The translations under genes were made by a program, and so were the position numbers. The notes under the pieces were generated by a model, which was given only the letters and a program-made list of their open reading frames with translations, did not search any database and had not been told where the DNA came from. From Perkinsus olseni (lineage: Eukaryota; Perkinsozoa; Perkinsida; Perkinsidae), in assembly GCA_013115135.1 (NCBI GenBank), contig JABANP010000024.1, forward strand, positions 124,001 to 188,000: a DNA stretch of 64,000 bases, written 5' to 3'. Position 1 is the first letter of the stretch. The number at the start of each line of letters is the position of its first letter. Positions 34,378 through 44,739 of the stretch are shown in pieces.

Positions 34378-35560
34378 ATTACACTGATGCGGTGAATCGC
34401 CACTTTACAGGTTAGAAACTGAAGTGGCGGTTGCTGAAGATTTTTCCGTTTTTGATGTTCATTGTTGGCCTTATGTTACTTCTGAAGATTAGCGTTTGTC
34501 GTTGCGTTGTAATTCGAGTTCTTCTTCGGAAAGGATGACGTGTTGATTGACTTTTTGACGGGCAGGAAGCTTCGCGTATATTTTCGTTACATGTTGGAGA
34601 GCTGCCACCTAATCGAAGGAGTTGTCCCTTCCCCTGCCGTATATGAAGCATCTCACTACTCTATGATTCTCCACATGTTGAACGTTTGATTTGAATGTGT
34701 TGATTAGGCCGAAGAGCGGTCACGCGGAGCCGAGGGCTAAAATGCCTGCCTTTCAAACTTTTCATTTTCTCTCCCGACCGGCGATTGCGACGGCCGTACG
34801 ATTTGGATCATTGAGTTCGGTTTCTGAATATTCTCGGTCGTTTCGTGCCAATATTGCGGAGATTCTCTTGCGTTTGTGAACGTTTCGCTCCTTAACGGGG
34901 AATAGAGAGCATAACCGGTTGGAAGGGCTGCTGAGTTCCTTCTGCAGATCCTGTTAGATGAAAAAGCGACGCTTAGTTAAGCCAAAATAGAGGTGAACAG
35001 CGTCCACTCCTCTGGCGATCGACTTTGCAATCTCCTATGGTGTCTACGAGACGTAAGCTATTACGGTTCACCTCGTTATTCGCGTCGCCCGCATTTGTCT
35101 CCTCTCCCACCGACGGGCACCCATACTTCTATTGAGGAGGTCTCTGACAAAACTGAAAACTAGGGCGATTCAAGCACTGCTAACGATCAGCATCGATGAC
35201 CGATGTGTTCATCGCTGTTCCCAGGCTTGCGTCCCTCAGCTCACTCCACTACTAACGCGTCTTCGTGTTACATTTGCCATTAGCAGGGTATATCACCCTG
35301 GTAGACAGCAACGTCACAAAATATCTTGTCTGTCGCAATTTCCACAAGCTGGGCCAGTAGCGACGGTTCTGCCAGCTTGTAATGCCCAAACTTCAACCCA
35401 AGCAACCAACTCTCCGACCTTATGGACTACTCGGCACCGTCAAGCGTGTGGAGCTGGCTCAAACGCTCCATCGCACCACTGAGCTTCTCTCCCCCGGTAA
35501 TCCTGCCCTAGTGCCGGCTGCCACTGGACAATCAGCATCATCCCACGAGCCCCAAAGCTG
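34378..35560. repeat. Decayed duplicate flanks of the mucin module
   Basis: About 34378-34880 is homologous, with many differences, to the mucin 3' flank of copy 2 (41385-41800). About 35180-35340 is homologous to the mucin promoter region of copies 2 and 3 (40190-40345, 44450-44600), but no signal-peptide exon follows it. No gene is supported, although frames of up to 116 codons exist (35132-35482). Confidence 0.6.
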
Positions 35561-37582
35561 ATGTCCAGGTATCCGAGAAGTCGTCCAACTCGATTGGCAG
35601 GAGATCATAGGTCGAAAACTAGTTGCCAGAGCATCCTACAAGGAGGGCGAAGTCCTGTGGAAGGTGATAATCGACGAAGCTCTGAGGAGATTGTCGGCGC
35701 ATCAACTCAGAAGTCCCCCTTGGTACGCTTCCCATCAGCCACCCCAGTCGATCAGCAGTTCTGTGTTCGGTGCCTGTCGACTGATCGAGCCACCTGTGGA
35801 TGTCCAGTGACCTGGGTAGATTCCATCGACAGGGGCAGCCTCTCAGGGAAGGATTCCCTCCGACTGTGCCACCTTGCTTCTCGGAATGACATGGGTCGTC
35901 TCGCAAAGGTACCAAAAGCTGTCTCTTTCTCAAGCGCCGATCCACTCAGACCAACTACTCGTCAGGTCTTGCATCTGTGGGCAGGGCCACTTACTGAGCA
36001 TCACCATTGTAGCGCTAAGGAGGCTGCCGCTGTGATACCGTCCGAGTTAGGATGGACAGTAGAAGTGCTTCAATCATGCTGTAGGGTGCTAGATGGGAAT
36101 GCTCATTACGGCGCCGATGATAATGTGAGTTCACCAGACGTCAGCTTGGACTCAGCGTTACTCGCTGCACTGGCCCAGAGGGGCCGAGGCGAACGATACA
36201 GACATTAGAGTCACAGGAACGCAAGTTGTGCCACAGCTGTCTCCATCCAACTCTGGCAGCCCCACTACGTGGTGCTGCTCGATAGCCGAGTATTCCTACT
36301 CGTAGGGTGCCTCCAATGCGCTCGAGGTGGTTGGATGAGGTTCATCTGACAACCGACGGCCATCATGGGTGACGCTGCGGCACTAGTCACGTGCCTCGTG
36401 AATGTATAACATATTCACCCTGCCATTATGCCGGTTGTCGTTCCAGTTGACTGTCATCTAGAATTCTCTGTCAGACTCGAAACCTCTTCTTTGGAGCGTC
36501 ACTTCTCGAGCACTCATGTAATCCCAACGCGTTCGTCTTCGTGCACGGCAGAGGCGTCTGTGATCCCGCCGGTGTGGCCTCTGCACTCGAGTATCGGCTC
36601 CCGGGCACCCTCCCAGGTCCCGATATCTATCGGCGAACCCGTGTCAGTATCGTACGTAGACGCCTTCGCCCCCATTACGATCCGAAGGCAGTTGTTATCT
36701 GCCAAGTGAGTCTGGCCAATCCCAGCACTACGAGCTCCAGCGTCGTCATTCTGTCATTGGTCTCGAACGATGAATGTTGCTCACTGAGGGAGGCTCCCTG
36801 TGGACCACTCGCAGGTTCTCCTTCCACTGTTACTGTCCTGTCTGTACCGACTCTGTCGATCGTGCGCGCGCCTTTCACTGTGACCTCTGCGGTGGAATGG
36901 TCTATGGGCGTTCCGACCGTAAGTCCATGCGTTGAGGTTATTCTGCATGACAGACGGCTCACCTTGGAGGCCCTCCAATTGGAGGGTATCTTCATTGCTG
37001 TGTAGGTGCTACTGGCTACACAAACTGTATGTCCTGTGGGGCCCAGCAGGACACCTCTGACTTAGCCCTGCTGGAGTCCTCCGCTGAAGAGATCCTTCTA
37101 TCGGGATCAGTGGAGCAGAAAGATTGGCAGAAACCTGCACGCATGGCTGATGGCAACTGGCTCCTTGCCAAAAGTGCGGCGCGAGAGATTCATAGGTGCG
37201 TCGTACCTCCCCCCACCGAGACAACAGCCTCATCATCATCATCATCGATTCCAAACCATTATTCATCACTCGCACTCCCACGGCTCCTGAATTCTTCAGA
37301 CTAACCCGCGAACAACCAACTCGTTATGACGCTGATAACTCGGGGTTGATAATTGCACAAGCATCGGTCGTCCTCACTGCCCATCGGATATACTGGAGAA
37401 GAGAATACCCAGTTTATGTCTGGAGTGCTCTCAAGCGTGCTGTGCTGTCCCTATGCCCAACCGCTGATGGTGATGGGTACATTGCTGCAGAAATCAGAGA
37501 TGGACCAGACGACAACAGCTTCACTGAGCTTCTTGAAGCTTATCGTCGAATCAAGAGTTTGCTCTTTGGTTGCCCATCTTGA
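35560..37582 (+). CDS. SET-domain protein of SMYD type, multi-exon (borders approximate)
   Basis: SMYD proteins are lysine methyltransferases in which a zinc module interrupts the SET domain. Visible blocks in order: EIIGRKLVARASYKEGEVLW (SET start, about 35600); SPLVRFPSATPVDQQFCVRC with CGCP (position of the MYND zinc module, about 35712-35810); SLLEHSCNPNAFVF (the conserved HSCxPN cofactor-site motif, about 36505-36545); ISIGEPVSVSYVDAFAP then RRQLLSA (GExxxxSY motif, about 36625-36705); FHCDLCGGMVYGR (post-SET zinc Cys, about 36875); and NCMSCGAQQ. The order fits SMYD. A full MYND Cys/His set is not evident, so that module may be reduced or hidden by unresolved introns. The C-terminal part ends at 37582 (LLFGCPS). 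Confidence 0.62.
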
Positions 37583-37587
37583 ACGAA

Positions 37588-37929
37588 CTAGGCTTCCTCC
37601 ATCAAAGGTTTGACGTTAGGGTTAGCGTCTACCTCCAGGGGTGCGAAGCTCCTTTGGGACCCAGTTCGCTCGAATTGAGGTTCGCGCCGAGTCGCAGAAG
37701 GCGGACTGCATAGCACGCTCGCCAGGCCTGATGCCGATCGTCGGGGTGGGCGCATTTTAAGTACCCGAAAACGGGATTCCATATCCCATGCGTCATTATA
37801 AGACGCTGACTGCCTCATATTGGGTAAAAAGGACGACTCTTCACTAAGTCCCACTATCACATCAGACGGGAAAGAGGGGTAGCAGAGCAGAATGACGGAC
37901 CCACGGCCGTTCGCTTCCCCTACCGGCAT
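37588..37929 (-). CDS. Hypothetical minus-strand ORF, 113 codons
   Basis: An open frame between the SMYD-like gene and the next secreted protein. The product is basic and Ser/Pro rich with no recognised motif. It ends 6 bp from the 3' end of the convergent SMYD-like gene. It may be spurious. Confidence 0.25.
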   Translation of the reverse strand: MPVGEANGRGSVILLCYPSFPSDVIVGLSEESSFLPNMRQSASYNDAWDMESRFRVLKMRPPRRSASGLASVLCSPPSATRREPQFERTGSQRSFAPLEVDANPNVKPLMEEA

Positions 37930-37952
37930 ATACGGGCTTTTTCTTCCGTCTA

Positions 37953-38636
37953 ATGGTTACCTCCGCTGTTATCATCTTGTTCCCGATCCTGACTCCGATC
38001 TCGGTGTCGGCTCTGCAAGCTGTGGCCAAGCCCGAGCAACGCGAGGTGATTGGAAGGACTGGGGCTCCCCCTTAACCATTTATCTCATCGCCTCCTTTTA
38101 GATCGTTGCTGATGATAGTCCGAAGTGCAGAGTTGATTATGCGGATAGTTACATATCTTTGGACAAAAGGTCGAGCGACGTCTATAGATTCCGCGCGAAG
38201 GTGAAGTCAAGTCCCTGGATGATGATCGAAGTCTTGTAATAATCAGTTGGAAATCCGCCGTCATCAGCACGGTGTGTATACGCCTGATCTTGTGGTTATG
38301 TTCAGGTTAGAGGACGAGGACGATGGGGAGGTGTATATTGAGTTCGTGAAGGAAAACCCCCTCTGGGTGTCTGATTCGGGAGTAGTCATGGGCAAGACGC
38401 AGGAAAAGAAAGAGAAGATCGCTAGACTCAATCCTTTCGCCCACCTCGCCAAGACTATCAGGCGAGCATTCGAGGGTGGCATGGATAAGAGTAAATGCGA
38501 AAGCCTCATCCATGACATTGAAGAGACCCCTCCTGAAGAGTACGAGCAAGGAAGCGGTTGGATTGGAAGGTTCGTCCGCGACAAGATGGACGAAGGAATG
38601 CAGCTATCCGAAAGTCATGGGAAGGTATCAGGTTGA
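37953..38636 (+). CDS. Small secreted protein (3 exons, 185 residues)
   Basis: Exons 37953-38045, 38102-38235 and 38306-38636 join in frame (93 + 134 + 331 nt). Exon 1 is a clean signal peptide (MVTSAVIILFPILTPISVSA) with a few residues after it. The mature part contains VDYADSYISLDKRSSDVYRF, a very acidic loop (LEDEDDGEVYIEF), and a helical, charged C-terminal half (KTQEKKEKIARLNPFAHLAK). No known domain. It lies just before the second dehydrogenase/mucin module and is not repeated with the other copies. Confidence 0.65.
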
Positions 38637-39006
38637 TTGTGATGATGTTCGTGAAATGTTATTCATATTCTGTGTTGATGTGCTGTTGGCTGAAGGTATT
38701 GCTGCGTTCAATATGTTCAATAAGATGTATAATTATAAACTTGAAGGTAGAATAGCAAGCTGCTCTACTCGCCTCCGCTCTCTCCCATGGTGGAATAAAA
38801 CTCAACAAAGAGTGAATGACGCAAGACAGCAGAGTGTTCCTCTGTTGTTGTTGTTGAACAAGGTCTCATAGGAGGCCCCACTAAGCCTTGATAATACAGC
38901 TTCATAACAATGAGAGTAGATGGTAGCAACTACTACTACTGAATATCCTAATAATAGGCGGATACTACTAAATATTAAACAAAATATGAAGTTGTTGGTA
39001 TTATTA

Positions 39007-39990
39007 TTAATGCGAGTCAGCTGCGTACTCCACACCCTTCTTCACGTCCTCCTTCACCTTCTCAACAGACTCGGCCATCCTCTTCTCTTCGAATGGGCTC
39101 AAGTTGTCAATTTTTTGTACTCCTTCGATACCCTGAGGACCAAAGTTGGTAACCTGGGCGAAGAAGTCACAGCCTTGGTAAGGCCAGTTGACGTAGGCAC
39201 AGGCCGAAGTGTGCTGTCCTCCTTCTTTCAAGCCACGGATGACGACGTCAACCAACTCAGCAGCAGAGTAGGCCATAGACAGAGAGGCTGAACCTGCACC
39301 AGCGAGAGCATCGACGACTTCAGTGACAGCAGTCTGGACGTGTTCATCCAAAGCCTCGATGGTCTTCTCATCCAACTTGACGTAAGGTGTAGCATGAGAG
39401 AAGAGAGCAAGAATAGCACAGCCGCCGTGGCCACCGACGACTGGAACATCAACCTTCTCCACATCAAGCCCAGTAGCTTCTGCGTAGAAGGTTCGAGCAC
39501 GAGTCACATCGAGAGTTGTGATGCCGAGGAGCTTCTTGCGGTCATAGACTCCGGCCTTCTTGTAGATCTCAGCAGTGAGAGGAACGAGTGAAGTCTCGGG
39601 ATTCGACATGATGCACATGATAGCATTCGGGGCATATTTAGCGCAAGTTGTTGCGATGTCACGCATGATACCGGCATCAACACCAAAGAGATCCTCGCGA
39701 GACATACCGGGTTTTTGAGCGATACCAGCACATACAACGATGACGCTGCTTCCAGTGACAGCCTCAGGGAGATGCTCGGGGTCCACGTATCCTCTCACCT
39801 TAGCGGGAGTGTTGATATGAGAATTATCAGCAGCGATACCAGGGACGGGAATACGAGCCTGATGAACATCGTAAAGAGCCAACTCCGTGATCAGGGGGTT
39901 TATCTTCAACAACATAGAAAGTGGCTTGCCAATGGCACCAGAAGCACCGATCAAAGTGACCTTCATATTATTATTACAAGATGATGACAT
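39007..39990 (-). CDS. Malate dehydrogenase-like oxidoreductase, copy 2 (intact; possible lactate specificity)
   Basis: An intronless 327-residue member of the NAD-dependent LDH/MDH superfamily, mitochondrial/bacterial MDH branch. The Rossmann motif is GASGAIGKP (residues 15-23). The active loop is AGIAQKPGMSREDLF (88-102), followed by SNPETSLVPL, GITTLDVTRARTF with the second substrate Arg, and VPVVGGHGG with the catalytic His. Arg98 (Arg87 of E. coli MDH) is kept, but the residue aligned with MDH Arg81 is Gln92. That position is Arg in malate enzymes and Gln in lactate enzymes. There is no transit peptide before MKVTLIG beyond MSSSCNNN, so it is probably cytosolic. It is transcribed divergently from the mucin-like gene 495 bp away. 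It is the only uninterrupted one of three copies. Confidence 0.9.
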   Translation of the reverse strand: MSSSCNNNMKVTLIGASGAIGKPLSMLLKINPLITELALYDVHQARIPVPGIAADNSHINTPAKVRGYVDPEHLPEAVTGSSVIVVCAGIAQKPGMSREDLFGVDAGIMRDIATTCAKYAPNAIMCIMSNPETSLVPLTAEIYKKAGVYDRKKLLGITTLDVTRARTFYAEATGLDVEKVDVPVVGGHGGCAILALFSHATPYVKLDEKTIEALDEHVQTAVTEVVDALAGAGSASLSMAYSAAELVDVVIRGLKEGGQHTSACAYVNWPYQGCDFFAQVTNFGPQGIEGVQKIDNLSPFEEKRMAESVEKVKEDVKKGVEYAADSH

Positions 39991-40484
39991 ATTAATAGTG
40001 AAAATTTAAGTTTGTAAAAACCTACAGAAGAACGTCAATGAACTGCTGGTAGAAACAACAGAGGACAGACGAGCATTTGAACGATGAGTATGTGGTGCAT
40101 AGCCTCGAGCTGTAAAGTAAATCTTCACCACACAAGATACTGATTGTCCCATCACTGTCACAAAATGTGATCAGTTATAGTTGATGATCAGCATTGATGG
40201 CCGATGTACTCATCGTCGTCCCGACGCTTCCCTCAGCTCACTCATCTACTAACGCGTGCTCGTCTTACATTTGCCAGTTGCAAGGTGTACTAGGGATATC
40301 ACTCCGGTAGACAGCAACATCACGAGATATCTTGTCTGTCTCCTTTGCGTCGAGAAGCTAGGACGGTGTTATTCCTGCCATTCGCTCCATCAGCAACAAC
40401 AGCAACAACAATAGCTACTGAGAATTCAGGTTTTCGTTTTCTAACTTTTCACGTTTCCAGTAAAGTTGTTCTTAAAGTTATCAA

Positions 40485-41384
40485 ATGCGTTCCTTCGTCG
40501 TTTCCCTATCAACCTTTGCTACCGCACTTTCCCTCGTGTCGGCCACTGAGGATCCGTGCTCTCAGATGTGCTCTGATGTGAGTGGATGTGCTAACTCAAA
40601 ATACGGCTCTTACTGCAAGTCTTGGGAGACCCCAGCTGTTTGTTTTGGTTTAATCAAGAAGAGTGATGGTTCTATCTGCTTCGAGCCCACAGATCCTGGC
40701 TGTGCTGGTGAGCCTCTGGCATGCGGCGTCCAAACAACTATGGCGCCTGCTACTACAACTAAGCATACCAGTACTGCATTCATGAGCACCACTAAAGCGC
40801 CCATGACTACCAGTACCGGTGCTGAGACTACCACTACCGGTGCTGAGACTACCACTACCGGTGCTGAGACTACCACTACCGGTGCTGAGACTACCACTAC
40901 CGGTGCTGAGACTACCACTACCGGTGCTGAGACTACCACTACCGGTGCTGAGACTACCACTACCGGTGCTGCGACTTCCACTACCGGTGCTGAGACTACC
41001 ACCGGCGTCCCGACCGTCACCACTACCGTGCCTGTGAGTACTACTACGACAGTGGAGGTGACAACTACTGAATCTACGACAAGCGCGGCGACTACAACTA
41101 CTCAGGCGGCGGGTCTGAACGGTAAATACTGCGGTAACTTGTATGGCCAAGACTTCAGCGTTGACTTCGAATCTGGACGTGCTACTCTTAGTGTTCTCGG
41201 CCAAACTGCCGGATGCGACTATGAGGTAGATGGCACTGATATCGAGTTCTCTAACTACGACGCTATCCTCCAGAAGTTGATGAATATGTTCCACATCAAC
41301 AAAATCCAGGGTACGATTGTGAGCCCGACTGAGATTCACATCAAGGCCGGTAATCTTATTGACACTACTCTTACTCAGTGTTGA
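40485..41384 (+). CDS. Mucin-like secreted protein, copy 2 (299 residues)
   Basis: Intronless. A signal peptide (MRSFVVSLSTFATALSLVSA) leads to a Cys-rich domain with eight Cys (CSQMCSDVSGC, YGSYCKSW, AVCFGL, ICFEP, GCAGEP, LACG). This is followed by a Thr-rich segment of TTTTGAE heptads, probably O-glycosylated, and more Thr/Ser sequence. A compact C-terminal domain is GKYCGNLYGQDFSVDFESG, then LSVLGQTAGC and a final TLTQC. The organisation is that of a surface or extracellular mucin-like protein. Function unknown. ATG 40485 is the only start that gives the signal peptide. Confidence 0.82.
   Translation: MRSFVVSLSTFATALSLVSATEDPCSQMCSDVSGCANSKYGSYCKSWETPAVCFGLIKKSDGSICFEPTDPGCAGEPLACGVQTTMAPATTTKHTSTAFMSTTKAPMTTSTGAETTTTGAETTTTGAETTTTGAETTTTGAETTTTGAETTTTGAETTTTGAATSTTGAETTTGVPTVTTTVPVSTTTTVEVTTTESTTSAATTTTQAAGLNGKYCGNLYGQDFSVDFESGRATLSVLGQTAGCDYEVDGTDIEFSNYDAILQKLMNMFHINKIQGTIVSPTEIHIKAGNLIDTTLTQC
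40806..41008 (+). repeat. In-frame 21-bp tandem repeat, about nine units
   Basis: Units of 21 bp encode TTTTGAE heptads, with variant end units (TSTGAE at the start, TTTTGAA and TSTTGAE at the end). The homologous tract has about eight full units in copy 3 (45061-45240) and four to six in copy 1 (33890-33995), so unit number changes between copies. Confidence 0.9.
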
Positions 41385-41814
41385 ATTACATTGATGCGGT
41401 GAATCGCCACTTTACAGGTTAGAAACTGAAGTGGCGATTGCTGAAGATTTTTCCGTTTTTGATGTTCATTGTTGGCCTTATGTTACTTCTGAAGATTAGC
41501 GTTTGTCGTTGCGTTGTAATTTTAGCTCCTTCAGAAAGGATGGTGTGTTGATGCACACGAAGATCGCGTAGATCTTCGTCACATGTTGGGGAGATGTCCC
41601 GTCCTCGAAAGAGTTGCTCCTTACTTTCTCGTGTACAGAGTGGCGTCTGAGGAACGGATCAGAGCGGGGGGCTAGAAGGCTTGCCTCTCAAGCTCTTCCT
41701 TTTCTCCTTCGAGCAGCACTAGGTAAAGGGCCCTTACGATTTGGACCATCGCGTTCCATTTCTACAGTAGATGTGTCACAAACCATCTCGTCGCGTGAGT
41801 GCTAAAGTCAAGAA

Positions 41815-42601
41815 CGAACGTCAGAACGATACCATCTAAATGATGGTGCTGATGTGGTTGATGTGACCGATGAATGTGGAGAAGTAAATCTAATTGGGCA
41901 CTCCCGTGAGAAGACGGAAAACGTTAGGCGGGAGTTTCTTCCTCGCCATCGCTCTCCACCACAGACTTTGGTTGAGACGAGTGGCAAGCCTTTTCTAACT
42001 TCGTAGTAGTTCTCTGACGGAGGCAGTGTTATCCGATGCCTTAGCAACCTTTTTCGTTCCCCAAGGTCTAAAGATTAATCTACCTTGTGTACCGTTAGCT
42101 TTCAAACGAGACGATGGGAGAATTCGATGGTTGGCGGAGCACTTGAGTGACGGTGGCTACGTAGTACTGCCAGGCGGGTTTCTTTTCGCTCTGGTGAACG
42201 GTGAATGGGTTGAGAGTATCCAGTGTCGGAACCCCGAAGCTCAGATAGTGGGAATAGACACCCCGAGAACTCTCCATGGGCTAGAGTCTGCCATTCAGTT
42301 CTGTAACGATTTCGGTATAGTTCCCGCGCTCATTGCTGTCGGTCGGGAGCTGATCTGTCCCCTATCCGAGAATGCAATATGTTCTGCCGAAGCGTACGTG
42401 ATTGGGTGTGCTGCCCCTACCCTCGCCTGCTACGCCAAGGTGAAAGCATCCGACGTCCCAGGGCAGCGAGTAGGACATGTCGGTGCAGCGACATCCGGGT
42501 CTGTACTACAGAGAGCCCTCAGGACAGCTGGGACTGCCCTAGAGCTCGACTCTAATTTCAAAGCTCCATGTCTCCCATATCGACGAGTTAGCTCAGTTTA
42601 A
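41815..42601 (+). CDS. Uncharacterised gene, at least two exons
   Basis: A first open stretch (about 41815-42005) encodes YHLNDGADVVDVTDECGEVN and ends in ETSGKPFLTS. A second begins after gaggcag at 42026 and runs to TAA at 42601 with LATFFVPQGLKINLPCVPLA, DGGYVVLPGGFLFALVNGEW and APTLACYAKVKASDVPGQRV. I recognise no domain. Composition and length suggest real coding sequence. The gene lies directly after the duplicated mucin 3' flank and has no second copy here. Confidence 0.4.
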
Positions 42602-43117
42602 GCGAGATGGTGAACTGATCTCGCGCACGCTGCCATCCGAGATCTTGGCGCCCAGCCATTGTTGGTATCGTGGCCGAACTACAGTACGACGTGACTGATT
42701 TCATTGCGTGGTGGGTAGGAGGAAAGCTTCATTCATATGAGTCGCACGAGGTAACGTATCGGTCTCATCATAATTCTCAATAACTCGATTCAACTGTATC
42801 AAGATCCTGGAGCGTAATTCATCGTGAAAGATTCAAGTATTAGCCGTGTAACTCGAAGCCGTGCAGCACGTAGTGTGAGTATCAAGCTGTGATCTGCTGA
42901 GGCCATAACCATGAATGCGGCCCTTTGAACGGAGCCGTACGTACCGAAAAAATGCGGTGCGATTGAGAGAAAACGCTCCGGGAAGATGAACTTGCTGGAC
43001 AATATCGGAGGTGATCAATAAGACATGCTAAGCTTCTCGATTGCCGCTCCTCACATCCCTGACCTAATGGAACTCAAAATGCATTGAATGACGCAATACA
43101 GTAGAGTGGTCCTCTGC
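42602..43117. other. Intergenic, before the third module
   Basis: No gene is supported. Two overlapping minus-strand frames of 60-67 codons (42799-43018) have no recognisable content. The homologous dehydrogenase 3' flank of copy 3 starts at about 43118. Confidence 0.4.
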
Positions 43118-43277
43118 TGTTGTTGTTAAACAGGGTCTCATAGGAGGCCCACTAAGCCTTGACAATACAGCTTTATAATAATGAGAGTAGATGGTAGCAA
43201 CTACTACTACTGAATATCCTAATAATAGGCGGATACTACTAAATATTAAACAAAATACGAAGTTGTTGGTATTATTA

Positions 43278-44257
43278 TTAATGCGAGTCAGCTGCGTACT
43301 CCACACCCTTCTTCACGTCCTCCTTCACCTTCTCAACAGACTCGGCCATCCTCTTCTCTTCGAATGGGCTCAAGTTGTCAATTTTTTGTACTCCTTCGAT
43401 ACCCTGAGGACCAAAGTTGGTAACCTGGGCGAAGAAATCACAGCCTTGGTAAGGCCAGTTGACGTAGGCACAGGCCGAAGTGTGCTGTCCTCCTTTCAAG
43501 CCACGGATGACGACGTCAACCAACTCAGCAGCAGAGTAGGCCATAGACAGAGAGGCTGAACCTGCACCAGCGAGAGCATCGACGACTTCAGTGACAGCAG
43601 TCTGGACGTGTTCATCCAAAGCCTCGATGGTCTTCTCATCCAACTTGACGTAAGGTGTAGCATGAGAGAAGAGAGCAGAATAGCACAGCCGCCGTGGCCA
43701 CCGACGACTGGAACATCAACCTTCTCCACATCAAGCCCAGTAGCTTCTGCGTAGAAGGTTCGAGCACGAGTCACATCGAGAGTTGTGATGCCGAGGAGCT
43801 TCTTGCGGTCATAGACTCCGGCCTTCTTGTAGATCTCAGCAGTGAGAGGAACGAGTGAAGTCTCGGGATTCGACATGATGCACATGATAGCATTCGGGGC
43901 ATATTTAGCGCAAGTTGTTGCGATGTCACGCATGATACCGGCATCAACACCAAAGAGATCCTCGCGAGACATACCGGGTTTTTGAGCGATACCAGCACAT
44001 ACAACGATGACGCTGCTTCCAGTGACAGCCTCAGGGAGATGCTCGGGGTCCACGTATCCTCTCACCTTAGCGGGAGTGTTGATATGAGAATTATCAGCAG
44101 CGATACCAGGGACGGGAATACGAGCCTGATGAACATCGTAAAGAGCCAACTCCGTGATCAGGGGGTTTATCTTCAACAACATAGAAAGTGGCTTGCCAAT
44201 GGCACCAGAAGCACCGATCAAAGTGACCTTCATATCATTATTACAAGATGATGACAT
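43278..44257 (-). pseudogene. Malate dehydrogenase-like gene, copy 3 (frameshifted)
   Basis: Identical in outline to copy 2, but one A is missing at about 43677 (AGAGCAGAAT against AGAGCAAGAAT). The frame shifts after VVGGHGGCAIL, about residue 195, just past the catalytic His, and runs on in the wrong frame. It differs from the lesion in copy 1, so the two copies were damaged independently. The Gln at the specificity position is present. A sequencing error is the main alternative. Confidence 0.78.
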
Positions 44258-44739
44258 ATTAATAGTGAAAATTTAAGTTTGTAAAAACCTACAGAAGAAC
44301 GTCAATGAACTGCTGGTAGAAACAACAGAGGACAGACGAGCATTTGAACGATGAGTATGTGGTGCATAGCCTCGAGCTGTAAAGTAAATCTTCACCACAC
44401 AAGATACTGATTGTCCCATCACTGTCACAAAATGTGATCAGTTATAGTTGATGATCAGCATTGATGGCCGATGTACTCATCGTCGTCCCGACGCTTCCCT
44501 CAGCTCACTCCACTACTAACGCGTGCTCGTGTTACATTTGCCATCAGCAAGGGATATCATCCTGGTAGACAGCAACGTCACAAAGAGTCTCATCTGTCTC
44601 CTTTGCGGCGACAAGCTAGAGTGGTGTTATTCTCCCCACTCGCTTAACAACAACAACAATAACAGTGACAACCGACAATGAGGTAATCGGCTTTCACCTT
44701 TCCTTAGTTTTCCAGTAAAGTTGTTTTTAAAGTTATCAA

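Noticed and set aside
40610..41339. Long minus-strand open frames over the mucin genes (also 44865-45573, 33700-34332)
   Set aside because: They are produced by the in-frame Thr-rich tandem repeat, which is open on several frames of both strands. The plus-strand frame has the signal peptide, Cys domain and conserved C-terminus.
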